A stretch of DNA of 64,000 nucleotides from Marinimicrobium alkaliphilum (GCF_003259155.1 NZ_QGMQ01000005.1:62001-126000), one strand, 5' to 3'; positions 7,950 to 17,271 are shown, counted from the stretch's first letter. Numbers and translations are program-made. Notes: generated by a model from the sequence alone, not told the origin.

Positions 7950-9491
7950 CTAGGGAGCCGGTACTGCTTCAGGCTGATAGCGAATTCCCCTTCCGCTCAT
8001 ACCTAGTTGGCCGTACCCGTTGTTTCCCCAACAATAAGCCGCGCCTGCCATGGTAATTCCACAGCTGTGCCCAGAACCTACCGATATCTCTGCCCACTCA
8101 AGTCCACCCGCGACCGGCACGGGTACGCTTTCAACCGTAAAGAAGGCTTCTTCGTTGCCGTCGCCGACAGCGCCGGAGTGTTCACCCCAACAGTAGCCGT
8201 TGCCCTCCACGGTCACGCCGCAAGCGTGTTTGTTGGCTATTGCAAACGACCGCCACTGGTGCCCTCCGGCAACTAGAGCGGGCTCAATCTGAACGCTTTC
8301 AGTGCTGCCAGTGCCGGTTTCACCTCGAGAAGTCCGTCCCACACAGTACCCCTCGCCCTCCGTGGTAATGGCACATGTGTTGCCTGGGCCTACTATTATG
8401 CTTGCCCATTGACGTCCAGCACCAACGGCAATCGGCTCGTATTCCGCAGTGCTTTTCCCATTAAAAAGTTCGTAACCGGCGCCGCGTCCCCAGCAGTAAA
8501 TTTTCTCACTATTACTGAGACCACAGGCGGAAGCTCCGATGCGTTGGGCGACACTGGTGCTGATCCAGGCATAGCCCCCGGAAACCAGCTTCGGGGTGAG
8601 CTGTCGAGCGTCGCTGCTTACAATTGACCCCCCTTCGCCCCAGCAGTAGGCGTCGCCATCCATAGAAACACCGCACGTATTGAGATAGCCAGCGGAAACC
8701 TCCGACCATTTGATACCACCAGCAACAGGCACAGGCGTTGCCGATGAAGACTCACCGCCGTTGCCCAGCTGGCCAGTGCTTCCCGCGCCCCAGCAGTAGG
8801 CGTCCCCGGAGGTGGTAACGCCACATGTCATCTGGCGTCCCGCCGAAACACTCGCCCACTCATGCTCGCCAGAAACCAGTTGCGGCGACGTCACATGCCA
8901 ACCACTGTCATCGCCATTGCCGAGAGCACCAGCGGTACTACTTCCCCAGCAGTACGCCTTGCCGTCCGGCGTTACCCCGCATGTATGGTAATAACCTGCG
9001 CTAATCGACTTTAGCGTCATCCCCTCTTTTTCAACGGATACCTGCGCAGAAGCCGAGATGTTACCGAGTGTAGCGGTTACTACCGTCTGCCCGGCCCCCT
9101 CAGCCGTTACCAGTCCTGTCTCATCGACAGTAGCGACCCACACATCCTCACTCGCCCAAGTCACCGACTGATCTGTACGAAGGTCGCCGTCCGCATCGTG
9201 CAAAACAGCTGTCAGTGACTGAGTGTCGTCCACCTTCAGGTCAACCCGGTCGACGTTGAGTTCAATCGACGTGATGGGTGCTGGGGCGGGCTCTTCCTCC
9301 GGGGGCGTTACAGGGTCTTCATCTTCTGTCGGTAATATAGGCTCCTCATCGATTGGTGAGTCAATTACGTCGCCGTTATGTGACGGGCCTGTTTGCTCAC
9401 CGTTTCCACCGCCACAAGCGGCAATCGCGAGAGAAAGAATCACAATAATTAGGACGGCGATCATCCGGCTGGTCAGTATCCAACGGTACAT
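7950..9491 (-). CDS. RCC1-repeat lipoprotein with bacterial Ig-like domain
   Basis: 513 residues. The signal peptide ends in LAIAAC, a lipobox, followed by a Gly/Asp/Glu/Pro-rich linker. A Big2-like domain follows (about residues 75-155: ITSIELNVDRVDLKVDD to VTATLGNISASAQV). The remainder is seven RCC1-type repeats with the core CGVT-x-DG-x-YCWG-x-G-x-LG, which would close one seven-bladed propeller. Almost every repeat has a conserved Cys pair (one in CGV, one in YCWG), suggesting disulfides suited to an exported protein. AGAGG lies upstream of the ATG. RCC1 folds in bacteria are usually binding scaffolds; no enzymatic activity can be inferred. Confidence 0.85.
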   Translation of the reverse strand: MYRWILTSRMIAVLIIVILSLAIAACGGGNGEQTGPSHNGDVIDSPIDEEPILPTEDEDPVTPPEEEPAPAPITSIELNVDRVDLKVDDTQSLTAVLHDADGDLRTDQSVTWASEDVWVATVDETGLVTAEGAGQTVVTATLGNISASAQVSVEKEGMTLKSISAGYYHTCGVTPDGKAYCWGSSTAGALGNGDDSGWHVTSPQLVSGEHEWASVSAGRQMTCGVTTSGDAYCWGAGSTGQLGNGGESSSATPVPVAGGIKWSEVSAGYLNTCGVSMDGDAYCWGEGGSIVSSDARQLTPKLVSGGYAWISTSVAQRIGASACGLSNSEKIYCWGRGAGYELFNGKSTAEYEPIAVGAGRQWASIIVGPGNTCAITTEGEGYCVGRTSRGETGTGSTESVQIEPALVAGGHQWRSFAIANKHACGVTVEGNGYCWGEHSGAVGDGNEEAFFTVESVPVPVAGGLEWAEISVGSGHSCGITMAGAAYCWGNNGYGQLGMSGRGIRYQPEAVPAP

Positions 9492-10239
9492 ATGAACCTC
9501 TTGTGATTTTATGCCTGCTTTAGGCAGTCAAATTTGTGACTTTTTGTCCTTTTGCGAACGGGAGCTACTTGCGAGCGCGCCATCGTTGCCCATCTTCCGT
9601 TCGCTATTTCCGAAAGCTCTCTTCGACAAACCAGCAGCGAAGAAGCAGCAACTCGGCCGGCGCCGGGGCCACCCAGGAGCTTCCGGAGCGGTAACGCATT
9701 CAAAGTTTATATCAGCGATTATTGAGGAAACATCACCCAAAAGAGTGATTTAGCCTTGACTGTGAGTCGTAGCCGACGATTGCGATCGTAACAATGATTG
9801 AGGAGAGGAAGTATAAGAGCCCTTTTTCCTGATTCTGTCCAGATCACATTGCACCGATTGTTCTCCGCACTCTTGGCAGGTCTCGATATCGATACTGAAA
9901 ACCCGCTTGAGGCGTCGCGCCCAGGTCATGGCGAAGAGGCGAAAATCAATATCGATACTAGCTGAAATCTCAGCTCAGGCCTCTGAAGCGGACTGGCAGA
10001 CTCCTGGCTCCCAAAGTGTCAAAAACCAGACGCAGGTATCGTCAACCCCAAACTCTAAGTGCAAGACCGCCGGAAGTACATTAGTGACGACTGCAAATCA
10101 TGCGGGATCCGTTGCATTTCGGAAATTGTCGAAGCTCGAGCCGGTAGCCAGCATTCACCAAGCCAAAGCAGAAGACATATTTTTTCGCTGCGCTAGAAAC
10201 TGAATTCACATCACCTTCACGGACACCATGACGTCGAAC
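9492..10239. other. Gene-poor relic region
   Basis: About 750 bases with no intact gene. It holds a recognisable IS91-type transposase fragment on the minus strand (9846-9935). The phrase ATATCGATACT occurs twice (around 9885 and 9948), suggesting a small duplication. The rest shows no similarity I can recognise. Confidence 0.5.
9846..9935 (-). pseudogene. IS91-family transposase C-terminal remnant
   Basis: Translation on the minus strand gives FAMTWARRLKRVFSIDIETC followed by QECG. This strongly resembles the conserved C-terminal segment of IS91-type transposases (pattern SWAxRLKRVFxIDIExCxxCGG). The frame meets a stop shortly upstream (near 9975) and runs into unrelated sequence downstream, so only about 30 codons survive. 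No other part of the element is visible here. Confidence 0.65.
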
Positions 10240-10544
10240 AGATTTCCGGTTCACTTGAAATGTTTTTGGCACTGCGGGAGAATGAGCCGGGCTGCCTATT
10301 CCACAGTAATCAGGACTCCGAGCACCGATCGAGCATCTATTAAAGAACGCTCAAGGAAGCCGTTAGAGTAATCAGCGTGAGTCAAGCAGAGACGCCAATC
10401 TACAATGCGCTTGCAGAATCTTTCTTCGGGACGTTGATAAGCGAGTTTTTGCACCAAATGAAGTTTTGGCTCTCCGGTGAGCGGAGTGTTAGCTACATAG
10501 AGCCTTTAAAGTTAAGTAATTATCAACATTTAGGAGTGAGCTAG
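10240..10544 (+). pseudogene. IS3-family OrfB transposase remnant with internal stop
   Basis: One frame reads SLEMFLALRENEPGCLFHSN then QDSEHRSSIY, a TAA stop at 10341-10343, then RTLKEAVRVISVSQ and YNALAESFFGTLISEFLHQ. These match the C-terminal half of the DDE integrase of IS3-type OrfB: HSDxGSQY before the stop and NAxxESFFxTLKxE after it, with the catalytic Glu in ESFF. The stop is a single in-frame change. The frame ends at TAG 10542-10544, whose last base is the first base of the next gene. No terminal inverted repeats were identified. Confidence 0.7.
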
Positions 10545-11047
10545 TGAGGAAGTGTTTGAGTATGGCGATTACTATTTGCGCCAGCATGTATTTTGTAAAC
10601 TCAGCATCTGCTGATAGCACGGTTGTTGCTGATCAGGCGAAAGGCAACGGCGTAGTTGCTTGCCGCGGTGCCTTAGAGGATGTCGCCAATTTTATAATTG
10701 GCGATAGGAGCCACGCATCACACTCGACCTGGAACAGTAACAACCCAGATGGACGCATGTTCACGAGCATGACCTCCAAGCACTACTCTGACGGGGATGG
10801 TCATGTCACCATTGTTGCGGCACCGATGAGCGGTGGAAAGTGTGATACAACGTACGTCGAGACGTTCGCCCTGGAGCGCACGTGTATGTCGGCAAGAGAG
10901 AGCATATATGGAGACTGGAAATTTACTGGAGAACTGAACGATACAATCGTTCTGGAGAACGAGTCCGGTGCCGCGAATCTATACCTTACGTCCCAAGGTT
11001 CTGGAAACATCTGCTTGGTTTCTCGCAGGGAAACCGTGTTTGATTGA
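10544..11047 (+). CDS. Unrecognised secreted protein next to transposase relic
   Basis: 167 residues with an N-terminal signal peptide (LSMAITICASMYFVNSASA). The mature part is about 140 residues with four Cys, which could form two disulfides, in ACRG, GGKC, RTCM and NICLV. I recognise no family. The GTG start is supported by TAGGAG 8 bases upstream, which lies inside the decayed IS3 frame, so expression signals may come from the relic. Lower GC and an isolated position suggest horizontal acquisition. The lack of internal stops and a coherent signal peptide argue for a real gene. Confidence 0.6.
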   Translation: MRKCLSMAITICASMYFVNSASADSTVVADQAKGNGVVACRGALEDVANFIIGDRSHASHSTWNSNNPDGRMFTSMTSKHYSDGDGHVTIVAAPMSGGKCDTTYVETFALERTCMSARESIYGDWKFTGELNDTIVLENESGAANLYLTSQGSGNICLVSRRETVFD

Positions 11048-11208
11048 GCTAGCAGTAGCTTGGACCCGACCGGCTTCACCGGCATTCCGCCGAAGCTGGC
11101 GGGTGGTGTCTCTGGCACCCAATACGTCCGGCTTCTGGGGTTTATTCTCCTATACTATACTGCTGGAAAAGCCAGACTGAAAATTTAGATTCTTGCCATA
11201 GGCGATCA

Positions 11209-12654
11209 TCACGAACCATGGCAAGTGACCCTGTCCCTACCCTCATTTTTGGATCGATACAGAGCGCGGTCACAGCGGTCCAGCAACTGTTCCAGATGAT
11301 CGCCTACGCGGTACTCTGTGACCCCCAGGCTCACGGTTAAGCTCACCCGCTCACGACCAAAATGGAATTCGTGCGCTTTGACGGCCACGCGGATGTTTTC
11401 AGCGATGGCCACAGCGCGCTTGGCGTCGCAGTTTTCCAGTAACAGCAGGTATTCTTCACCGCCCCAGCGACACAGGGTATCGGTGTCGCGCACGTGGCGC
11501 CCGGCGATCTCGGCGAAAGTCCGGATCACGGTATCACCGTATTGATGACCGAAGGTGTCATTGATGGGCTTAAAGTGGTCGATATCCATGCTCACCAGGC
11601 TGAGGGGCTGGTTCTTCCGCTCGGCTACTTTTACCGCGTCAGCAAAGACAAGGTCAAACACCTGGCGGCTGGTCGCGCCGGTGAGTTTGTCCCGGGTGGC
11701 CATGTGCTCAAGGCGGCGCTGATACCCGCGCAAGGTGAAGTGGGCGATGACCAATACGAGTACACTGATCGCCAGCGACAGTAAAAGGTTGACCCACAGG
11801 GCAGATTCGATGCGTGCGGATACCGGGTCGTTGACTTGCTCCACGATCAGAAACCAATCAAATTCCGGCACCAGGCGGCTGTTCAGATAGATGGTGTCGC
11901 CACCCTCGGCATTGTAGGTCACAGAGGCACTGGGGCTGGTCAGAATGCGAGTAAATAGCCGGTCCAGGCCCTCTTTGTTGCGCAGGTGCAAGTCTTCGCT
12001 GAAACCACTGCTGCGCAGGGTAATATCGCCCTGGCGATCCACAAAGTAAATCTCTCGGCCATAGCGACGCTGATAACTTTCGATGGTCTTGGCCACTGAC
12101 TCCATGGCGAGGCCCACGCCGGTAATGCCCACCAACTGGCCGTTATGATCCAGCACCCGGTAGTTGACAAAAATACTCATTCTGCTGCGATCGGCGGTAT
12201 CTCTGTCGATATTGATCTCGTAGTCGGCCCGGAGCTCTCGCGCCCGAAAATACCAGGCGTCGGCCGGGTCGTCAGGGTCCACTTCTTTCAGGATACCGCT
12301 GGGGTGGTAATAGCGGTGAGTCTCGTCTGACACAAAAAACGCCGTGATGGTGCCGTACTTCTGCTGAATTTGGGTCAGGTAGTCCGACATCCGCTGGGGA
12401 TCCTGCTCGCCATCTCGCATCCAATCCACCACGAAGGTATCGTTGGCCATCACCGAAGAGATCAGCAGTGGCTCAAGCAGGTCCCGCTGAATTTCAGAGT
12501 AGATATTGTCGCTGGTGAGCGGCAACATCTCTTCCTCGAGACGCTGCACGGCTGAGTTTTTGGCGACGTAGTAGCTGATCAGGCTCGTAGCGAGGAATCC
12601 GGTCAACAGCAGCGCGCTGAGGCCGACAACAAACAGGCGTTTACGATTGAACAT
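11209..12654 (-). CDS. Membrane diguanylate cyclase with periplasmic sensor (GGEEY)
   Basis: 481 residues. A first membrane helix (about 8-30), a periplasmic dCache-like sensor (about 35-285, with AWYFRARELRADYEINIDRD and GITGVGLAME), a second membrane helix (about 290-312), then a GGDEF domain (about 335-475). The active site is GGEEY, a conservative variant of GGEEF. RDTD lies five residues upstream, so the inhibitory I-site (RxxD) is intact. Expected to make cyclic di-GMP from GTP in response to a periplasmic ligand, with product feedback. The final residues (GRDRVTCHGS) are coded by a repeat phrase that also occurs elsewhere here. It ends 160 bases from the convergent secreted-protein gene. 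Confidence 0.9.
   Translation of the reverse strand: MFNRKRLFVVGLSALLLTGFLATSLISYYVAKNSAVQRLEEEMLPLTSDNIYSEIQRDLLEPLLISSVMANDTFVVDWMRDGEQDPQRMSDYLTQIQQKYGTITAFFVSDETHRYYHPSGILKEVDPDDPADAWYFRARELRADYEINIDRDTADRSRMSIFVNYRVLDHNGQLVGITGVGLAMESVAKTIESYQRRYGREIYFVDRQGDITLRSSGFSEDLHLRNKEGLDRLFTRILTSPSASVTYNAEGGDTIYLNSRLVPEFDWFLIVEQVNDPVSARIESALWVNLLLSLAISVLVLVIAHFTLRGYQRRLEHMATRDKLTGATSRQVFDLVFADAVKVAERKNQPLSLVSMDIDHFKPINDTFGHQYGDTVIRTFAEIAGRHVRDTDTLCRWGGEEYLLLLENCDAKRAVAIAENIRVAVKAHEFHFGRERVSLTVSLGVTEYRVGDHLEQLLDRCDRALYRSKNEGRDRVTCHGS
11221..11241 (-). repeat. GGGACAG-phrase, copy 2
   Basis: On the minus strand the sequence is GTAGGGACAGGGTCACTTGC. It lies inside the last codons of the diguanylate cyclase gene, just before its stop, and aligns with the copies at 7917-7940 and 23258-23285. 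Confidence 0.5.
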
Positions 12655-12775
12655 GGGAGGGCTGGGCGGTTCCGGCGCTGAAAATCGTCATATTAGAGTA
12701 GATTACCCGGTGTTACTAGCCTGAGCCTGACACAAAAGTCATCTTTCTGGTTAAGTTTTCGTCACCCGACGCAAC

Positions 12776-12799
12776 GAAGCGGCTCGCTTGAGCCGCTTC
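12776..12799. terminator. Hairpin downstream of 14-repeat lipoprotein gene
   Basis: A perfect 10-bp inverted repeat (GAAGCGGCTC / GAGCCGCTTC) with a 4-nt loop, 62 bases past the stop of the minus-strand lipoprotein gene. No U-run follows, so it may act as a weak terminator or in mRNA stability. Confidence 0.45.
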
Positions 12800-12860
12800 T
12801 CGGTTACTCCCGTAACCAGTACGCGTCGAAGGTGACGACGTTGTCGCCGCTACCAAGTTA

Positions 12861-15266
12861 TCAGGGCTGTTCGATCATCACGAAGTTGTCGACGCGCTTA
12901 CCGTCCATATGGGTAAACTCCCCGCCCGCGTACACCTTATCGTTCGCTATAGAAAGGGCGTAAACAGATCCTTGTCCAAGGATGGTCTCGGATTCGGCAT
13001 TCCAATCCACCAACGAGCCCGACGTATCGATAGCCCCCAGATAGTAGCGCACCTCCCCATCCAAGCGACTGAAGGTCCCACCCGCATAGACGATGCCCTC
13101 CGCCACGGCGAGAGCGAAGACCCTTCCCCCGGGACGAGGATTCCACTCTTTTAGTGCGCCATCGGTGCCAAAAGCGGCCAGATTCCCGTGCAGGAAGCCA
13201 TTGATACGGTCAAAACTGCCACCCGCATACACGGTGTCGTCCGCCACGGCCAGGCTAAAGACGCTAGCATTGACCCTTGAACTCCAGTCCATTAACCCGC
13301 CATCAGTAGCCACGGCGGCCAGACGGTTGCGCGTCACCCCACCAATGTCGACGAAGTCGCCGCCCACATAAACGGCACCGTCCGCCACCGCAAGGGCGTT
13401 GACGGTACCACTGGCCGCGGGGTCCCAAGCGCCCAGGGAGCCGTCGATGCCGATAGCGGCCAGACGATTGCGTGTCACGTCACCAATGCGGGTGAACTCT
13501 CCACCCGCGTACACGGTATCATCGGCGACGGCGAGCGTTTTGACGGTACCGTTGGCACCGGGATTCCAGGATGTCAGCACGCCGTCGACGCCAATCGCGG
13601 CCAGGCGACTGCGCGCCTCACCACCAAGGTCGGTGAACTGTCCCCCGGCATACACGGTGTCTTCGACCACTGCGAGGGTATTGACCACGCTGCTGGCACC
13701 GGGGTCCCAGGCCGTCAGTGCCCCATCGGGACCGATAGCCGCCAGATGCCGCCGCGCCTGCCCGCCCACGCTCCCGAAGTGCCCCGCCGCGTAAACCTTA
13801 CCGTTCGCGGCCGCGAGGGCGGTAACAAGTTTGTCTGTATCGGGACTCCAGGCAGTCAGGGTACCTTCGGCGTCGAAGGCTGCGAGATGATGGCGGGCCT
13901 CCCCGGCGATAGTGTCGAATATTCCGCCGACATACACCCTATCGTCCGTCACCGCGAGCGCGTTGACCCTATGATCCGGACCGGGATTCCAGGCTGCCAG
14001 CACTCCATCAGTGCCGATAGCCGCCAGATAATGCCTTGCCTCCTCTCCAATATGAAAGAACGCCCCGCCGACGTAGACGACGTCGTCATCTACGACGAGT
14101 GTGTGGACCGCGTGGTCGGGCATGGGATTCCAGCCCGTCAATGTGCCGTCGGCACCAATGGCCGCCAGGTTATTGCGCACCTCTCCGTCAGTCGCCCAGG
14201 AGGTTCCACCCGTGGGATCGATATGCCTAAAAGCCCCACCAACGTAAACGATGCCATCCGCAACGACGAGCGTATTGACCGAGCCGTTTACGCTGGGATT
14301 CCAGTCCGTCAGCTCCCCATCAGCATCTATGGCCGCCAGGCGGTAGCGCTCCTCGTCGCTGACTTGAGTGAAGTCTCCACCTATGTACACCGTACCTTCG
14401 GCCACGGTCATGGCGGAGATAGAGCCCCGCATCACATAAGGAACCCACAGGGTCAGCGTACCGTCTGAGCGGATAGCGGCCAGCCGAGGGCGGATTGCCC
14501 CGTTGATGCTCATGAACCTCCCGCCCACATAGACGGTATCACCGTCCACGGCAAGGGTACTGACCTGATCGGAGGCCTCAGGACTCCAATCGCCCAATGA
14601 GCCGTCCGCGCGGATATGCGCCAGGTTGCGACGCGGTTCGCCACCGACCGCGGTAAACCAGCCGCCAATGTAAAAGCCTCCTTCGCCGTCGGGCGCGACA
14701 GCGGAAACACTACCCTCCACAAACGGAAAGGCTCCGGCTTGCCCGGTACGCGCACTCAGCGCCACGCCCCTACCACTACGCACACCGAAACGGGTGAACT
14801 CCCCGCCCAGGTAGGCCGTGCCCCCGGCATCATGCGCAATGGCCATGACTGGCCGATTGGGAAGCATGAGATCCGGCCGCGCACCTGCCTCGTTGGAGAG
14901 GGCATTGGCACCACTGCCTACAGATTCAAGATAGAACCAGTAGCTTTGACCGTTGGTCAGGCCGCTGACCGTATGGGGCGAGGTGACATCGGACACCATG
15001 GTCCCGTCGGGACAGCTCGTGTAATTTGCGACATCACAACCCGGCGCCGTGGTATAGAACAGGTTGTAGCTCGAGGCGCTGGCATCATTCCAGTTGAGCG
15101 TGACCCCGCCATGCGCGGCCGTTGCGTCGAGCACCGCCGCCGTGGCATCAATGCCGGGGCCACTGCTTCCGCCATTACCGCCATTACCGCCGTCATTGCC
15201 ACCACAGGCACCCAAAAACGCGAGTGATGCGCCAACGACCCACAAAATCCTTTTACCGATAGTCAT
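12861..15266 (-). CDS. Lipoprotein with fibronectin type III domain and 14 propeller-type repeats
   Basis: 801 residues from the ATG at 15266, chosen because GGGAG lies five bases upstream and the lipobox (LGAC) then sits at residue 21; the frame itself is open back to 15476. After a Gly/Asn linker comes a fibronectin type III-like domain (about 40-130: GGVTLNWNDAS to GLTNGQSYWFYLESVGSGAN). The rest is 14 tandem repeats of 46-60 residues with the core VYVGGxFxxIGGxxRxxLAAIxxDGxLxxWxP. Fourteen repeats fit two seven-bladed propellers. Repeats late in the protein are most alike (DDTVYAGG), pointing to recent duplication. Probably a surface-exposed binding or structural protein; no catalytic motif seen. 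Confidence 0.8.
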   Translation of the reverse strand: MTIGKRILWVVGASLAFLGACGGNDGGNGGNGGSSGPGIDATAAVLDATAAHGGVTLNWNDASASSYNLFYTTAPGCDVANYTSCPDGTMVSDVTSPHTVSGLTNGQSYWFYLESVGSGANALSNEAGARPDLMLPNRPVMAIAHDAGGTAYLGGEFTRFGVRSGRGVALSARTGQAGAFPFVEGSVSAVAPDGEGGFYIGGWFTAVGGEPRRNLAHIRADGSLGDWSPEASDQVSTLAVDGDTVYVGGRFMSINGAIRPRLAAIRSDGTLTLWVPYVMRGSISAMTVAEGTVYIGGDFTQVSDEERYRLAAIDADGELTDWNPSVNGSVNTLVVADGIVYVGGAFRHIDPTGGTSWATDGEVRNNLAAIGADGTLTGWNPMPDHAVHTLVVDDDVVYVGGAFFHIGEEARHYLAAIGTDGVLAAWNPGPDHRVNALAVTDDRVYVGGIFDTIAGEARHHLAAFDAEGTLTAWSPDTDKLVTALAAANGKVYAAGHFGSVGGQARRHLAAIGPDGALTAWDPGASSVVNTLAVVEDTVYAGGQFTDLGGEARSRLAAIGVDGVLTSWNPGANGTVKTLAVADDTVYAGGEFTRIGDVTRNRLAAIGIDGSLGAWDPAASGTVNALAVADGAVYVGGDFVDIGGVTRNRLAAVATDGGLMDWSSRVNASVFSLAVADDTVYAGGSFDRINGFLHGNLAAFGTDGALKEWNPRPGGRVFALAVAEGIVYAGGTFSRLDGEVRYYLGAIDTSGSLVDWNAESETILGQGSVYALSIANDKVYAGGEFTHMDGKRVDNFVMIEQP

Positions 15267-15387
15267 ACGTACTCCCATTTCGTCTATTTTTATTAAGCTT
15301 AATGAAGATTGAGTCAGAACAGCATTATCATCAAAATCCTTACAAGTGCCATCAAAATTTACATGGCCACAGTTCAAGCCGAGACAG

Positions 15388-15401
15388 TGTAAGCGCTTAC
15401 A
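15388..15401. promoter_or_regulatory. LacI-type palindromic operator candidate
   Basis: TGTAAGCGCTTACA is a perfect 14-bp palindrome with the central CG of LacI/GalR-family operators. It lies between divergent genes, about 120 bases upstream of the 14-repeat lipoprotein and 170 bases upstream of the DUF1801 gene. No LacI-type regulator is encoded in this window, so the regulator would be elsewhere. Confidence 0.45.
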
Positions 15402-15567
15402 TACTGGAGCCTTCAGGAATCCCGGAGTAGACCTGAAAAATGTGAAATTTCTGTAATGCTCACCCACGTTTCTCATTCAAAAACGCTATAAGACACCTAT
15501 GACGAGAATGACGGGGCATGATAGATCGGTCGAGGGGGCTTAATCCGCTTTGCAGAAGGAGGGCGAC

Positions 15568-15960
15568 ATGAACCTTGAGATACTGAAGTACAACGAGAAA
15601 CAGGAAGCAGATCACAAAGACGTTTGTGACATACTGGCTAAAGAAATTGATAGCAACCTGCCAGGCGCTGAAAGTAAGATATGGCACTCACACCCCGTTT
15701 GGTTCCTCGATGGAAACCCCACTGTCGGATACAGTAAGCAGAAACCTGGTATCCGTCTGATGTTCTGGAGCGGCGCGGATTTTGAGGAGCCCGGCTTGAA
15801 CGTTCTGGGGAAGAAGTTCAAGGATGCCTCGGTATTTTTTAATAATTGTTCAGACATAAACAGAAGTGACCTTCGGCAATGGCTGAGAAAGGCGCAGGAT
15901 ATTCAGTGGGATTATAAGAATTTAGTCAAGCGCAAAGGACGACTGGAGCGATTGAGATAG
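15568..15960 (+). CDS. DUF1801-family protein
   Basis: 130 residues, soluble. It shows the DUF1801 (YdhG/CyaY-like fold) pattern: an N-terminal helix, then SKIWHSHPVWFLDGNPTVGYSKQKPGIRLMFWSGADFEEPGL, with the repeated aromatic and Gly positions typical of the family. Function is not established for most members. The ATG follows AAGGAGGG at ideal spacing. It stands alone, with no obvious partner, in an AT-richer stretch. Confidence 0.7.
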   Translation: MNLEILKYNEKQEADHKDVCDILAKEIDSNLPGAESKIWHSHPVWFLDGNPTVGYSKQKPGIRLMFWSGADFEEPGLNVLGKKFKDASVFFNNCSDINRSDLRQWLRKAQDIQWDYKNLVKRKGRLERLR

Positions 15961-16190
15961 CGCATCGCAACTTGTCGTACTTTATGAGTTCGCCTAATCG
16001 GAGGTGTCGGTAATTTTCCGCCGCATATCGCGGCAGAATATTGTAGACTTCCAACTGCTTTAGCGACCAAGACGTTTTGGTTTATAGTGACGACCGGTTG
16101 CGAAAACGCTGAACACAGCCCGCCCAGGTCATTCGAGCCGAAGAAGCGTCATGGATAGGATTTATTATTTTTATGTGATGGCGATAGAAA

Positions 16191-16523
16191 ATGACAAGAG
16201 ATAAAAGAATAATCATTGGTATCATTTTTGGTTTTTTTTGTTTTTCAGTTTTTAGCTGGATTCCTGGTCCGGAAGTTAAAGATATAGTAAGAACCACTCT
16301 TCTGATAGTTTTGAGCACATTTCTCTATCTGGGGCACTCGTGGTCGCGCTGGGTTATTGGTTCGCTATCAGTCCTGGCGGCAACATTGGGAATATTTTCT
16401 CTTCTTTCAACACCTGGCAATATAGCGCAAGCAATCATCCTGGGAATCATGTCGTGCTTTTATTTCTATGCAGCTTTCTATTTGCTAAATCCACGTTTAC
16501 TAACATCACATTTTAAAGAATGA
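16191..16523 (+). CDS. Small multi-pass membrane protein
   Basis: 110 residues with about three to four hydrophobic helices (IIIGIIFGFFCFSVFSW, TTLLIVLSTFLYLG, WVIGSLSVLAATLGIFSLL, AIILGIMSCFYFYAAFYLL) and short charged loops. I recognise no family. The ribosome site is weak and base composition is AT-rich compared with neighbours, suggesting an acquired gene. The all-membrane pattern in one frame supports it being real. Confidence 0.55.
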   Translation: MTRDKRIIIGIIFGFFCFSVFSWIPGPEVKDIVRTTLLIVLSTFLYLGHSWSRWVIGSLSVLAATLGIFSLLSTPGNIAQAIILGIMSCFYFYAAFYLLNPRLLTSHFKE

Positions 16524-16657
16524 AATCGAACAATCAGTCGTTACGATAAGCCTGCGAAAGCACGTGCCGACACTCCCTATGTTTCAGCAAATGAATGCGT
16601 TTAGTGCTGTTTATCATTGTTGCTTTTTACGAAGCATATAAAACAAAAGGAAAAACC

Positions 16658-17254
16658 ATGAGAAAAAGAGCGTTAGGTTTGATCATTGCGGTATGTTCAG
16701 CGCCGGCTACTGCCGACGGCCAACTTTCAGCCGAACTTCTACTGGGTACTGCCGATCAAAAGTCGACGACTACGTTTATGGGAGAATCAGAGTCAACGTC
16801 AGGTGACGATCTCTCACTAGGCATTCGGGGCTCGTACCGAGTTAACCAAAACCTAGCCTTGGAAATCGCTTATCACAATTATGGCGAAACGGATGATACC
16901 TATATTGACAGCTTTGGAGACACCATTAACAACAAGGTCAGCTCTACAGCATTTAATCTTGGGGTAAAAGGGATGCTTCCGCTGGATAGTGGCATCACTC
17001 TGCATGGCCGCATCGGCGTCGGGATCTGGGATGTGGAATTCTGGGGAACCGACTCAGCGTTTCCTGGCGAAGTGTTTACAGCAGATGATAGCGGCAACGA
17101 TATTTACTATGGCATAGGTTTGCAGTATGACGTTAGCCCTCAGGTGAGTATTGGCGCTGAATATACCATGACGGAGATGGGAGTCTCGGCGGAAGGCATA
17201 GCGGTTGACCATGAGGTCAAGAATCTTGCGCTTTCTCTAGGCTTCAGGTTCTAG
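16658..17254 (+). CDS. Outer-membrane beta-barrel protein (OmpA/OprF N-domain-like)
   Basis: 198 residues from the ATG at 16658, preceded by AAAAGG; the frame is open from 16595, but this start gives a normal signal peptide (ALGLIIAVCSAPATADG). The mature chain alternates polar and hydrophobic residues in strands (LSAELLLGTADQ, LSLGIRGSYRVNQNLALEIAYHNYG, FNLGVKGMLPL, GIGLQYDVSPQVSIGAEYTM) and ends in LSLGFRF, the terminal-Phe signal recognised by the BAM complex. An eight-stranded barrel of the OmpA-like type is likely. Role unknown. A strong hairpin follows. Confidence 0.75.
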   Translation: MRKRALGLIIAVCSAPATADGQLSAELLLGTADQKSTTTFMGESESTSGDDLSLGIRGSYRVNQNLALEIAYHNYGETDDTYIDSFGDTINNKVSSTAFNLGVKGMLPLDSGITLHGRIGVGIWDVEFWGTDSAFPGEVFTADDSGNDIYYGIGLQYDVSPQVSIGAEYTMTEMGVSAEGIAVDHEVKNLALSLGFRF

Positions 17255-17271
17255 AATATCAACAGCAAAAA

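Noticed and set aside
9511-9753. 80-codon plus-strand frame upstream of the IS91 remnant
   Set aside because: No ribosome site, no recognised similarity, opposing frames of equal length exist; probably chance.
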